NCBI GenBank assembly: GCA_012295275.1 | Contig: CM022666.1 | Coordinates: forward strand, 422,501 to 440,000 | Reading direction: 5' to 3' | DNA: 17,500 bases | From: Chrysomallon squamiferum | Lineage: Eukaryota; Mollusca; Gastropoda; Neomphalida; Peltospiridae | Shown: positions 1-8,866 of the stretch, piece by piece | Layout: each line of letters begins with the position of its first letter | Numbering within the stretch: position 1 is the stretch's first letter | Position numbers and translations under genes: made by a program | Notes under the pieces: model-generated | Told to the model about the DNA's origin: nothing | Database searches by the model: none | The model's input: the letters and a program-made list of their open reading frames with translations, nothing else

Positions 1-71
<71 letters not shown>
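1..71. repeat. (AG)n microsatellite at window edge
   Basis: An uninterrupted AG dinucleotide run of about 35 units that extends past the left edge of the window. It is a pure purine/pyrimidine mirror repeat, a class known to adopt triplex (H-DNA) structure. It is one of three long AG/TC runs here, with 2714-2796 and 3377-3484. Confidence 0.98.
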
Positions 72-74
<3 letters not shown>

Positions 75-238
75 AAATAAAATATATTAATATTCAATTA
101 TTATACCCTTCTCTTAAATATCCTTTTTAAAACAAGATCGATTATATATCCGCTTCTAAACAAGATTGATTATATATTGTTGGCAACATATAACGAGCAT
201 GTATAAATAATAAAACACCTATTCTTCTTCTTCTTCTT

Positions 239-240
239 AA

Positions 241-312
<72 letters not shown>

Positions 313-330
313 CAGCATCATCATTATTAT
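239..330. repeat. (ATT)n microsatellite
   Basis: About 24 perfect ATT units (241-312) followed by imperfect CATCATCATTATT. It is flanked by TTC trinucleotide runs on both sides (222-237 and about 343-359). The poly-isoleucine open frame on the minus strand is a by-product of the repeat, not a gene. Confidence 0.97.
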
Positions 331-394
331 TTTCTTTTTTCTCCTTCTTCTTCTTCCTCTTGTTAATCTTTTTCTCATTATTGCCATCCTTATT

Positions 395-448
395 AAAAAA
401 AAAAAAAAAAAAAAAGTGTTAACAAAAAAAAAAAAAAAAAAAAAAAAA
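395..448. repeat. Twin poly(A) tracts
   Basis: Two A runs, 395-415 (21 bases) and 424-448 (25 bases), are separated by the eight bases GTGTTAAC. This could be a retroposed poly(A) tail plus a tail-like duplication, or simple slippage. No retrotransposon body is recognisable to the left, where only microsatellites lie, so origin by retroposition is unproven. Confidence 0.85.
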
Positions 449-972
449 TCCTACAGAAATATTAATTATCGAATATTCGATTGTGCTGAACAAAACACAA
501 AGATTAGTATTTCCCTGGCCTAACGCCTGGTCCTGAATTACGTACGCCATACGTGTTTTCTTGAAAAAAACAAAACCAGAAAGAAATCTTTAAACACAAA
601 AACACATCGCGGCGAATTGTCTTTCAATCCAGACCGATTGTTGCCGCATAATGAACGTTCTAGATAACATTTTCAGTTCGAGATTTCAGACTGTCTGCGA
701 GATTGAGAAAAGTTTACGTATATTTAAAGTGATGAATGCGAACCTAAAAAGGTATATACAGCACAGAATGAGATTATTATTACCCGGATTGTTACAGTAC
801 TTCCCTGTTCCCGAGTTCTGTAATTATTAATGTGTTCAAACAAGAAAGTACTCGGTCAACCCACACAATTATTTTTGCTGTTTGAATATTTGTTTAACCT
901 CACCGGCTTAAACTGAAGAAGTTTCACTGAATAAACATTTTAAAAAAAAATATTCCTGAAACTGAATATACA
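449..972. other. Unique AT-rich sequence, no gene seen
   Basis: No frame is long or shows coding bias. A 14-base perfect palindrome, ATCGAATATTCGAT, lies at 468-481. A moderately GC-rich, non-repetitive patch at about 605-745 has the texture of conserved non-coding DNA, but nothing in it can be named. I see no RNA gene or mobile-element ends. Confidence 0.5.
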
Positions 973-1987
973 ATGAAAGAAAATCTGAACAATATCTTTT
1001 GCGTTCATTCACTGCCGTATTCATTCTTTCTTTTATTCGTTCCGTCAGTTCTTCTGTTATGTTTGTTCCTTTTTTTTTTTTATTCATTTATTATCTGTGT
1101 CTGTCATTCATTCATCCTGCGTGTATGCTTTGTCATCATCATAGTGATCATTACTAACGTGTAATGAAAGATTTTTCATTCTTTGATTCATTTATTCGTT
1201 ATTTCTTCAATGAATTATTCATTCGTTCTTACTCCTACTTTTTTATAACCTGTGAAATTGTTTGCATTGATTAAAAGTTGTTTTTTCATTTTTTCTGTTT
1301 TGTCAAACCGCCTACATAATTAATATTTATTAAGACTATTTTCCAATGTACAAATGTATAGATAACTGACAGAAAGACAAATGAAAATGAGAGAGACAAA
1401 CATACAGACAGGTAGACAGATAAACAGATGCACTCACTGAGAGAGAGAAAAGTTGAAACCACACTTCAAGTCCTTCACTCTATCCAAACTATCATCATCT
1501 TTAATTTACAAGTGTCAAAAAGGACACGAAATTATGCAAGTAAATATTTTTAAATTAAAATGAATGTAACTAAATATAAATAGCAAAATATTTAATTTCT
1601 TTCGTTTTTCTTTCTTATCATTCTTAATTTCCTTTTTTTTTTAAATCACACTTTTAATATAATTGTATTACTCATGAATAAGTACCTTTTAAAAATATTT
1701 AAAATAAAAAATAAAAATAAAAAAAACAACTTACACCCAACTAACTTAATGAAATAAGTATTTGAAAGTACATACGATGTATATTTATTCACTTACTAAT
1801 TGTAACATTCCAAACTATTTCCTCGTAAACTTTTATTTATCTTCTAGCGCTCCGAATAAACAAATAAATAAATAAATAAACTAATAAAACCATCTCTGTT
1901 TTTTATTCATTAACTTAAATTAAACACTATCGTGAAAGATAAGAATGATGTCGAGTATGGTTTTGGATTTCTTTCTTTGTTTTTTGT
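973..1987. other. AT-rich non-coding DNA with low-complexity patches
   Basis: The 63-codon open frame at 973-1164 is rich in Phe, Ser, Leu and Ile from T-rich DNA with repeated ATTCATTC/TTCATTC words, so I do not treat it as a gene. There is a degenerate GACAGA/AGACA-rich patch at 1368-1450 and a short AAATAAATAAATAAATAA run at 1859-1880. The rest is unremarkable AT-rich sequence. Confidence 0.5.
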
Positions 1988-1999
1988 TTATTATTATTA

Positions 2000-2064
<65 letters not shown>

Positions 2065-2107
2065 GTTATTGTTGTTGTTGTTGTTGTTGTTGCTGCTGTT
2101 GTTATTA

Positions 2108-2160
<53 letters not shown>

Positions 2161-2181
2161 GTTATTATTATTATTATTATT
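1988..2181. repeat. Compound (ATT)n-(GTT)n-(GCT)n-(ATT)n microsatellite
   Basis: A long ATT array is interrupted in the middle by a block of GTT units with two GCT units, then returns to ATT. A single-origin ATT repeat with internally amplified substitutions would give this nested layout. The open frames here encode runs of Ile, Val, Tyr or Cys only because of the repeat. Confidence 0.97.
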
Positions 2182-2192
2182 TTATCACCCAG

Positions 2193-2233
2193 TTCTGTAA
2201 GATGTGGGCGATGGTGTGGCCAGGAGGAATCAA
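2193..2233 (+). other. Possible 41-base micro-exon (weak)
   Basis: The (ATT)n array is followed by TTTTATCACCCAG, which resembles a 3' splice acceptor ending at 2192. After 41 bases comes AA|GTAAGA, a reasonable donor at 2234. The enclosed bases can be read without a stop as Phe-Cys-Lys-Met-Trp-Ala-Met-Val-Trp-Pro-Gly-Gly-Ile, which is compositionally unlike the flanking repeat. Both sites are short motifs expected by chance in a window this size, so this is only a lead. Confidence 0.12.
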
Positions 2234-2690
2234 GTAAGATTTACAATTTATATTCATCCCGAGTGCTAACAGCCCGACATAGCAGCCAGCTAATTGTTTA
2301 TCAATACGCACGCTCTAACCAAATGTCAGCTGCATGTTGCATAATGGGTCGGTACTAATCGAAATAAGAGTAAAAATTCCAATAAACACGACGGTGCAGT
2401 TCTCATTATGTGTAGTGTCGTTGTCGCGATGCTGCTGACGTCATTGTGGAATTACGAAAACAATGACCAGTGAATGACCACCGCGTTGAACGGTTTTGTT
2501 TCGTCGACGTGGCAAAAAGGTTTGTCAAAGTGAAAACAGCGTGCTGCGTGTTATGATACTCACACGTTATTAAGAGAAAAAAGAGGTGAGAGATGGTGGG
2601 AGTGAGAGAGAGAGAGAGAGGGAGAAAGCAAAACCGACAGACGAACAAAGAGATGTTAATTTTATCATGACAGAAAGAATGTGTGATCTG
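2234..2690. other. More GC-rich unique island with a perfect CRE
   Basis: This is a non-repetitive stretch between large microsatellites. It contains TGACGTCA at 2436-2443, the consensus CREB/ATF binding palindrome, in a context richer in CpG than its surroundings (GTCGTTGTCGCGATGC just upstream, TCGTCGACGT at about 2501-2510). An 80-codon minus-strand frame overlaps it but has no recognisable domain. The composition suggests regulatory DNA; function is inference. Confidence 0.35.
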
Positions 2691-2710
2691 TGTGTGTGTG
2701 TGTGTGTGTG

Positions 2711-2796
<86 letters not shown>
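2691..2796. repeat. (TG)n then (GA)n compound microsatellite
   Basis: A TG run of about ten units (2691-2710) is joined by the short spacer AAT to about 41 GA units (2714-2796). The GA run is opposite in strand sense to the TC run at 3377-3484. Confidence 0.98.
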
Positions 2797-2798
<2 letters not shown>

Positions 2799-2943
2799 GA
2801 AGAATGATCAAAACATATAGTAAGATCTAACGATCGAGGAAGGAATCAAACAACAACAAAGAGAGAGATAGGAAGTCAGAATACCTGAGTTTAATAATAA
2901 GAACAAGATTATGAAACAGAAAAACCGAGAAAGACAGAGAGAG

Positions 2944-2968
2944 AAAAAAAAAAAAAAAAAAAAAAAAA
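2944..2968. repeat. Poly(A) tract
   Basis: Twenty-five consecutive A residues preceded by AGACAGAGAGAG purine-rich sequence. Together with the upstream GAAAAACC bases this gives a Lys/Arg-rich open frame that I regard as an artefact. It could be a retroposon tail, but no element body is recognisable. Confidence 0.9.
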
Positions 2969-2989
2969 CCAGAAGAGAAAATTTAATTC

Positions 2990-3288
2990 TACTTATCCAA
3001 CTTTTTACGACTCTCAGATTTTTCATGACCAACAAAAGACAGTGTTTCAGTGGAATCCTCCACTTCGCTATTTTTATTGCTGTGAAATTTTTATGGCCAG
3101 TTCTAGTCTGGCCGGATGGAGGCAGACTTCACGTGAATCATTTCACAGACGTGACCAAGGGTTACAAGCCAATTTTCCAACTAACACTTTCTCACTTTAA
3201 TGGAATTGTTTAAGAAAATTGGTTATATCAATACACTGATATCAGAGGTTAATGTATTTGATAATCACAGTATGATACTGGTTCACAG

Positions 3289-3292
<4 letters not shown>
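2990..3292. other. Unique sequence, possibly conserved non-coding
   Basis: About 3040-3210 is non-repetitive and stays open on the plus strand to a stop at 3213, but the translation matches no family I recognise. It contains CACGTGA (an E-box) near 3130 and the related word GACGTGACC about 20 bases downstream. I list it as unassigned; a short exon or a regulatory element are both possible. Confidence 0.3.

Positions 3293-3354
<62 letters not shown>
3293..3354. repeat. (AAT)n microsatellite
   Basis: About 20 perfect TAA/AAT units. It is complementary in sense to the (ATT)n array at 1988-2181, so a transcript crossing both could fold back on itself. Confidence 0.97.
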
Positions 3355-3373
3355 GTTGTATTAGTAGTAATGA

Positions 3374-3764
<391 letters not shown>

Positions 3765-4075
3765 ATGTTTATGTGTTTGTACGTTTGGCTGTGTGTCTGT
3801 GCGTCACTGTGCGTGTGTCTGTTTGGAATATCGTGAGTGCGTGTACTGGGTCTTTTGTAAGAGCGATACTTATTTAAAAATTCTAATCAATCATGGATGT
3901 GACTGTGTAATTTCGTGTATGTGTGTATAAGTATGTATGTCTGTGTGACTGTGTGCATCTTTGTGTAGGTGTGTGTCTGTGTATGCGTATGTTTTGACAC
4001 ATGTTAAAGTATGTGTGTATATGTGCGTGTTTGACTGCGTGTACGTATGTGTATTTATAGGGGGCTGTATGCATC
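3765..4075. repeat. Degenerate GT-rich tract
   Basis: An imperfect mix of TGTGTG, TGTATG and TGTGTCTGTG words that grades rightward into the ordered minisatellite from about 4190. It is probably an old, diverged version of the same GT-rich repeat. His/Thr-rich frames on the minus strand are repeat translations. Confidence 0.75.
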
Positions 4076-4189
4076 TGTTTATAAATGAATCCATGTAGAG
4101 CAAAACACTACAATTATACCAGAATAGCTTAAAATAAAACTACCTGAATATTTGAGAATATGTGTACGTGTATGTGTGTGTGTGTGTAT

Positions 4190-4391
4190 GTTTGTCATAG
4201 GCAGGTCTGACGTATGTGTATTTGTACGTGTGGGATGTGTATGCATCTGTTTGTAAATGTATCTAAACAGGTCTGACAATTATATAAGAAGAGTGTATAA
4301 AAATAACTTTGCGTCTGTGTGTGTGTGTGTCTTGCTATCATAGGCAGGTCTGATGTATGTGTAAGAAGAGTGTATAAATGTGTGTGTGTGT

Positions 4392-4423
<32 letters not shown>

Positions 4424-4573
4424 CTGTGCTATCACAGGCAGGTCTGACGTGTGTGTAAGAACAGTGTATAAATGTGTGTACGTGTGTGTGTGTGTGTGTA
4501 TGTGTGTGTGTGTCTGTGTTATCATAGGCAGGTCTGACGTGTGTATAAGAACAGTATATAAATGTGTGTACGT

Positions 4574-4620
<47 letters not shown>

Positions 4621-4652
4621 ATCACAGGCAGGTGTGTGTGTGTATAAGAACA

Positions 4653-4699
<47 letters not shown>

Positions 4700-4760
4700 T
4701 GTGCTATCACAGGCAGGTCTGACGTGTGTATAAGAACAGTGTATAAATGTGTGCACAGCG
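4190..4760. repeat. 70-100 bp minisatellite with GT-run spacers, about 7 copies
   Basis: A core with CA(C/T)AGGCAGGTCTGACGTGTG, then TATAAGAACAGTGTATAAATGTG, recurs. The word AGGCAGGT starts at 4199, 4342, 4436, 4526, 4626 and 4711, with a degenerate copy (AACAGGTCTGAC) near 4266. Copies are separated by variable (TG)n stretches, so the period ranges from about 70 to 100 bases. The conserved core alternates with hypervariable dinucleotide runs. Each better-preserved copy carries a TATAAA-like word. The array stops just before the candidate exon ending at 4914. Confidence 0.92.
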
Positions 4761-4914
4761 ACACAAAAGACTACTGAGACCGCAACACCTATCAACGTGA
4801 CGACTGTCCTCTCAGAAACTCATCGATCTCTGTGCGCGGTTACAAATCCACTGATCAGACTTAGAAGCGCACACGCCAAGCTCAGCCTCACTTCGAAAAC
4901 GTGACACGGCAAAG
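4761..4914 (+). other. Candidate 5' non-coding exon ending in a consensus splice donor
   Basis: This is a non-repetitive, relatively GC-rich stretch with no ATG triplet between the end of the minisatellite and AAAG|GTAAGT, an essentially perfect metazoan 5' splice site with the exon ending at 4914. Stops occur in every plus-strand frame, so it is unlikely to be coding. ATG-free sequence ending in a strong donor is what a first, untranslated exon looks like. The exon start cannot be placed, and TATAAAT at 4742-4748 belongs to the last minisatellite copy. Transcription is inferred only. Confidence 0.35.
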
Positions 4915-5054
4915 GTAAGTCACTTCATTTACACAAGTTTTACAAACATAGTTCACAGTTTCCTTTTTTAATACGAGGTATTCAGGGTACCATAAACGAG
5001 GTATTTTCGATATTATGTTTCCGGGATACTTTTTGTTGTTTTTTCAACTTATTT
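4915..5054. other. AT-rich sequence after the candidate donor
   Basis: It begins with GTAAGTCACTT and continues as T-rich DNA, consistent with intron if the donor at 4915 is used. It holds a short imperfect duplication of ACGAGGTATT (near 4972 and 4996). No gene seen. Confidence 0.4.
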
Positions 5055-5111
<57 letters not shown>

Positions 5112-5120
5112 ATGTATATA
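5055..5120. repeat. Compound (TA)n-(TG)n-(TATG)n microsatellite
   Basis: Three successive blocks: TA (about 5055-5067), TG (5068-5094) and TATG (5095-5118). The tetranucleotide can be derived from the junction of the two dinucleotides. Confidence 0.96.
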
Positions 5121-5398
5121 TTAAAATTATTTTATTGTATATACATATTTGATATATGTTTCTGTTTGAGAGTTGGGGATGCTTTTTTTGAAGTTCAGTA
5201 CTAGAGGTGTGTTTTAGAGGTTTGTTGATTACTGGCACTGAAAAAGGATGTTAATTATTTTGTTTTTACTTTGTGTTGATTTAACTCTTCAAAACTTCTG
5301 GATGTCAGTTTCTAAAGAATGATTATTTTCATATCGTTTTATTTTTATTTTATTTAATATTGATTTTGTTCTATAGGTAGCACGATACTAACATGTTG
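5121..5398. other. Unique AT-rich sequence
   Basis: No repeat, coding region or RNA gene is recognisable. A minus-strand frame of about 60 codons running into the microsatellite has no domain-like character. Confidence 0.5.
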
Positions 5399-5455
5399 GT
5401 TATTTTATTTTATTTTATTTTATTCTATTCTATTCTATTTTATATTATTTTATTC
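5399..5455. repeat. (TTTTA)n pentanucleotide repeat with TTCTA variants
   Basis: About eleven pentamer units. The first half is TATTT and the centre shows a run of TATTC variant units, so a point variant has been locally amplified. A related TTTTA patch occurs at about 8142-8180. Confidence 0.9.
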
Positions 5456-5823
5456 AACTAATTTTGATTTAGTTTCCTAGTGCATTTTGGGATGCATAAT
5501 GCAAGTTTTATTTGTAAGCATGGAAGTTTATCAGTTAAAAATGATTCTTAAGGAAGAACATGAACCGAGTTCGTTGCGAGTGACAACTATAATCAAATAG
5601 AAAGATACACGAAAAAAAATTATTTGTTATAAGAAAGAAGAAAATTGAAGAAATAACTAGAAAGATGTCAAGAATGATAAGGAGACTATCAACAAATGTT
5701 TTTATTCTTAAAAACTGTTTCTTCTTCGTTTTGTTATGTTCAATTAACAAATGTGTCATTTACTAAAATGTAATTAACACTCACTTTTCAGCTTTCTCAC
5801 GTTAGAGTTCTCTCTAACCATAG
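5456..5823. other. AT-rich non-coding spacer
   Basis: The sequence is purine-rich from 5535 to 5700. The 74-codon minus-strand frame there is Phe/Ile/Leu-rich and hydrophobic but follows base composition, so I do not call it. Nothing else is recognised. Confidence 0.45.
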
Positions 5824-5870
5824 TTTTTTTTTTTTTTTTTTGAGGGGGTGTAAGGTTGGTTTGGGGGGAG
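5824..5870. other. Poly(T) tract followed by a G-rich, quadruplex-capable run
   Basis: Eighteen T residues (5824-5841) are followed by G runs of 5, 2, 2 and 6 (5844-5848, 5854-5855, 5858-5859, 5863-5868) with loops of five, two and three bases. This satisfies a two-tetrad G-quadruplex pattern on the plus strand, which is weaker than the three-tetrad type. It is the only strongly G-rich spot in the window. Confidence 0.5.
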
Positions 5871-5934
5871 TTTTTATTCTGTATGTTATTCTGTGGTCTG
5901 TCTCTCTAGAGTACAAATCTGCAGTTTGCTGACA

Positions 5935-6450
5935 GTTTATTGATTTGATAAGATCAGTGTTCATGTCTTTGAAGATGTCGATATCGTTCTGTTGATCTCT
6001 GTTGTTAATGTTACTATCACCGGTATTGGCATACTCTGTATTATTGATACTGTCGTTGTCATCGATTCTGTTTTTATCATCGATAGTGTCATTATCATCA
6101 CTATTGATATTGTCATTCATACTGTATTTGTCATCGATACTACATCTCACTGACAGGGTTGTTGTCACTGATAACTGTCACTGTCATGATTCTGTCAGTA
6201 TCGTTCTTCTGCCTCTCTGTCGTTATTGTCACTGGCACTGGCACAGTTACTGATATCTTTACTGTCTTTGTCATCGATACAGTCAGTGTCATCAGTATGT
6301 TATCATCGTAGATGCTGTCATTAGTAACGACACTGTCACTGTCATCGAAACGTCATTGTCATCGATACTGTCACTGATGGTGTCATTATTATCGATATTT
6401 CATTGTCGTCGATACTGTATTTGTTATTGATACTGTGATTATCATCGATA
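5935..6450. repeat. Degenerate minisatellite of TGTCATCGATACTGTCAT type
   Basis: Words such as TGTCATCGATACTG, ATCGATAC and TGTCATTATCATC recur irregularly, consistent with an 18-base unit built from six-base subunits (TGTCAT, CGATAC, TGTCAT). Because the unit is divisible by three, both strands show open stretches: the minus strand gives Asp/Asn/Ser/Ile-rich hexapeptide-like repeats (6168 back to about 5930). I regard these as repeat translations. A low-complexity acidic protein cannot be formally excluded, but no flanking non-repetitive coding sequence supports it. Confidence 0.75.
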
Positions 6451-6454
6451 CTGA

Positions 6455-6535
6455 CTGTGAATGTTACTATCTTGACTGTGAATGTTACTATCCTGACTGT
6501 GAATGTTACTATCCTGACTGTGAATGTGACTGTGA
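6455..6535. repeat. 21-bp tandem repeat, 4 copies
   Basis: The unit CTGACTGTGAATGTTACTATC is repeated nearly perfectly, with one CT-for-CC type change in an early copy and decay in the last. It abuts the degenerate 18-bp repeat on its left and shares the words GACTGTG and ATACTG, so it looks like a younger local amplification out of the older array. It yields heptapeptide repeats (Val-Thr-Phe-Thr-Val-Arg-Ile) on the minus strand that need not be real protein. Confidence 0.93.
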
Positions 6536-6990
6536 TTGTATGACAATCGAATATTTCATGACAATGATGTCGATGCAGATGAATCAGAAAAGATTTGAAC
6601 AACAAAAGAGAAGACGATTGTGTGTTCAAATTTAATCATATTAATTCCACAAACTTTGCTGTTCACCCATAGTAAGTTAACAAAAAACAAAAGTATAGAA
6701 AAACAAAATCAATAAATAAAAACAAAGTCTGTGAGAGATCTGACTTCAAGTTTGAAAGGAGATTACTCCTGTCTGAGCAATGCCCGATTATCTGCCTTGA
6801 CAACTTGTACACTGAAACTAACTTGATGAAAACCTACACTGAATAAATAGTTAAAAACAAAGAACAGCTCTGGATGAAAATGATGCATACATTAGAACTT
6901 AAGACATTAATTTAGAAGATTAGTTTGTAATGCTATCATGCAAAATGATTAACCTGTCAAAACATATTACCATGTGTGTGTATGTACTTT
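6536..6990. other. AT-rich unique DNA, nothing recognised
   Basis: No domain-like open frame, RNA gene or repeat. There is a short AATAAATAAA near 6710. The approach to the following (TATG)n array includes TGTGTGTATGTAC. Confidence 0.5.
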
Positions 6991-7110
6991 TGTACGTATG
7001 TATGTATGTATGTATGTATGTATGTATGTATGTATGTATGTATGTATGTATGTATGTATGTATGTATGTATGTATGTATGTATGTATGTATGTATATATA
7101 TATATATATA
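6991..7110. repeat. (TATG)n then (TA)n microsatellite
   Basis: About 24 perfect TATG units (about 6996-7093) run into nine TA units (to 7110), followed by CGTATGTG. It reads as Tyr-Val-Cys-Met repeats in every plus frame, which accounts for the open frames seen here. Confidence 0.98.
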
Positions 7111-7680
7111 CGTATGTGTTTTAAATTACTACATATATATTTATGTGTTTATTTTTCTGTTCCATATGCTGATCTGTTCATCTTTCTCCCTTTTTCAAAA
7201 TAAACTAATTTTTCTTTTCTTTACGATTTGTTCTGAACAACATTTACAAAATCAGTTTCCTCCTAAACATTTAAAACAGCGTAAAAGAATCAAATGGAAA
7301 AAAAAAAAAAATAGTGAAAAAGAAAATGAGTATACTTTCGTTATTCGCGATTGATACACTGTGGAATGTAAAACTTGCTAAGTTAGAGTTAGTTTGCAGA
7401 AAGAAGTGTTTGTCGGATTTATTTAAATTTGATGACGAAACAGAAAAACAACCAAATTGACAATTAGCTTGTCGCATTATTTGCTAAGGAATCCAGCGTG
7501 TGTCAAATATTGAATTATTTGAAATGTTTTTCATATTCATTTGATTTCCGTTTCTTAATCTAATAACTGTTGAAAGAAATAGTTATAGACGTTAGAAAGA
7601 AAAGAAAGAAAAAGAAAAACGGAGAGAAAAATAAAGACAGAGAGGAAGAGAGAATGAATGAAGTCTAACGTAAGAAAAAC
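7111..7680. other. AT-rich unique sequence with a GA-rich tail
   Basis: A short poly(A) (7300-7312) is present, and a purine-rich AAAGAAAGAAAAAG block lies at about 7595-7660. Open frames follow composition. No gene, element end or structural RNA recognised. Confidence 0.5.
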
Positions 7681-7684
7681 TTAT

Positions 7685-7925
7685 AGCTCAAAAATGGCGG
7701 CAGTTATCAACTTCATCAAAGAGTTTCGCTTTTAATGCATTGCCATTTGCCACGTTTTTTCTGATTAATCTCGATTTTTTATCGGAATTTCACATTCGGC
7801 TGTCCCGTTCTGCAATTTGATTCCAGTATTGAATGATCGTAACATTTATCTTTGGTCAGCGGTCCGTTGCGAAATGATGTTTTAATAGCCTCGGATCAGA
7901 AACTTTTCTAGCATCACACACTGTA
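7685..7925. promoter_or_regulatory. Candidate conserved non-coding island
   Basis: This is a non-repetitive stretch, less AT-rich than its surroundings. It contains AAAATGGCGGC at 7691-7701, which matches the YY1 binding consensus, and a homeodomain-type TGATTAATC near 7760. There is no coding frame. Density of recognisable sites and lack of simple repeats in a repeat-saturated window suggest constraint, but this is a judgement on texture only. Confidence 0.3.
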
Positions 7926-7973
7926 ACAGAAGTCGTGGTTACACACTGAAACCAGCCTCAGTGTGCTTAAACG

Positions 7974-8015
7974 TTAACCCTTCCAGTGCTGAGACAGAAA
8001 TCTCGTTTAAAACGA
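7974..8015 (+). mobile_element. Possible piggyBac-like transposon end (solo, weak)
   Basis: TTAA at 7974-7977 is followed by CCCTTCCAGTGCTGAG, resembling the TTAA target site plus CCCTTT-type terminal repeat of piggyBac-family elements and their MITEs. Within it TCGTTT-A-AAACGA (8003-8015) is a perfect short inverted repeat. I found no matching inverted terminus ending in GGGTTAA elsewhere in the window, so it is either a broken remnant or coincidence. Confidence 0.2.
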
Positions 8016-8540
8016 CACCCAAGTCGACTAGACTGGTGTAAAACCGACACTTCATCCAAGTCTGACATTTCAGAATCAAGGTCCTGGGACCAGTCTTGAT
8101 CTCTCACTGGTTTTGTTTGTTTTTTCTTTTTCTTCTTCTTCTTTTATTTTATTTTATTTTTATTTTATTCTATTTTATTTTCAGTAATAAAATCGTCGGA
8201 GAATTTTATATCTTTCCGTCGACATTTTTAAAAAAAAAAATTTTATCCACATTTTTATATTTTTAAAAAATATTATTAACATTTTTCTTTCGTATTTTTG
8301 TTCGTTGTTTATTTTTGTACAAGTTGTTTTTATTTTATTTTATTATTTTTGAAGATTTTTATTTTATTCTAAGTCTTCTCCTTTTTTTTCATCGTTTTCT
8401 TCTTCTTCTTTTTAAATGTACCTTTCCGAATTTTATCTAACTGGACAGTTCTTAGTTTCATCTCTACTGTTTTTCTGTTTGAAATAATTTTATTTCAGGT
8501 GATATTTTCCAACACTATTAATACAGACAGTAGAATGTGA
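8016..8540. other. T-rich low-complexity region
   Basis: Starts with 90 bases of unique sequence, then becomes T-rich with TTCTTCTTCTT (about 8127-8141), TTTTA pentamers (8142-8180) and scattered poly(A)/poly(T) runs. No gene seen. TTTTATTTCAGGTG near 8500 resembles a splice acceptor but no coding frame follows. Confidence 0.55.
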
Positions 8541-8553
8541 CTAGGAATATCTT

Positions 8554-8650
8554 CAATAATAATAATAATAATAATTATAATAATAATAATATAATAATAA
8601 TAATAATATGGATAATAACAACATCAACAACAACAACAACAATAACAAGA
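8554..8650. repeat. (AAT)n then (AAC)n trinucleotide repeat
   Basis: About 18 AAT units with two slips (TTATAATAAT and ATATAATAAT), followed after a short interruption by an AAC run (about 8617-8648). It parallels the ATT/GTT mixture at 1988-2181 on the opposite strand. Confidence 0.95.
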
Positions 8651-8860
8651 GAATTATTAACCGCAACATTAAAAGTAAATGATAATAATTATGCAGATTA
8701 TAAATTAACATAGCAGTTTTTAAAAATCTCGTTTCATAATAAAACTCTATTATAAACACAACAAAGAGAATGAAACAGCCTTGGTCTGAACTCATTAAAA
8801 GCTTGTATTAATTTAAATATTTCGCTAGTACAACAATCCTAGACAAATGTGCTGCAACAA
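8651..8860. other. AT-rich spacer
   Basis: No gene, repeat or RNA recognised between the trinucleotide array and the 67-bp satellite. Confidence 0.5.
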
Positions 8861-8866
8861 TCAGCT

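Noticed and set aside
142-387. Minus-strand frame with a long poly-isoleucine run
   Set aside because: It is the translation of the ATT array plus TTC-rich flanks; there is no non-repetitive coding sequence.
1932-2358. Two overlapping plus frames rich in Tyr/Cys and Ile/Val
   Set aside because: Both are translations of the compound ATT/GTT microsatellite in different registers.
4280-4777. Cys-Val and His-Thr repeat frames on both strands
   Set aside because: Every frame is open because of the GT runs and the GT-rich minisatellite.
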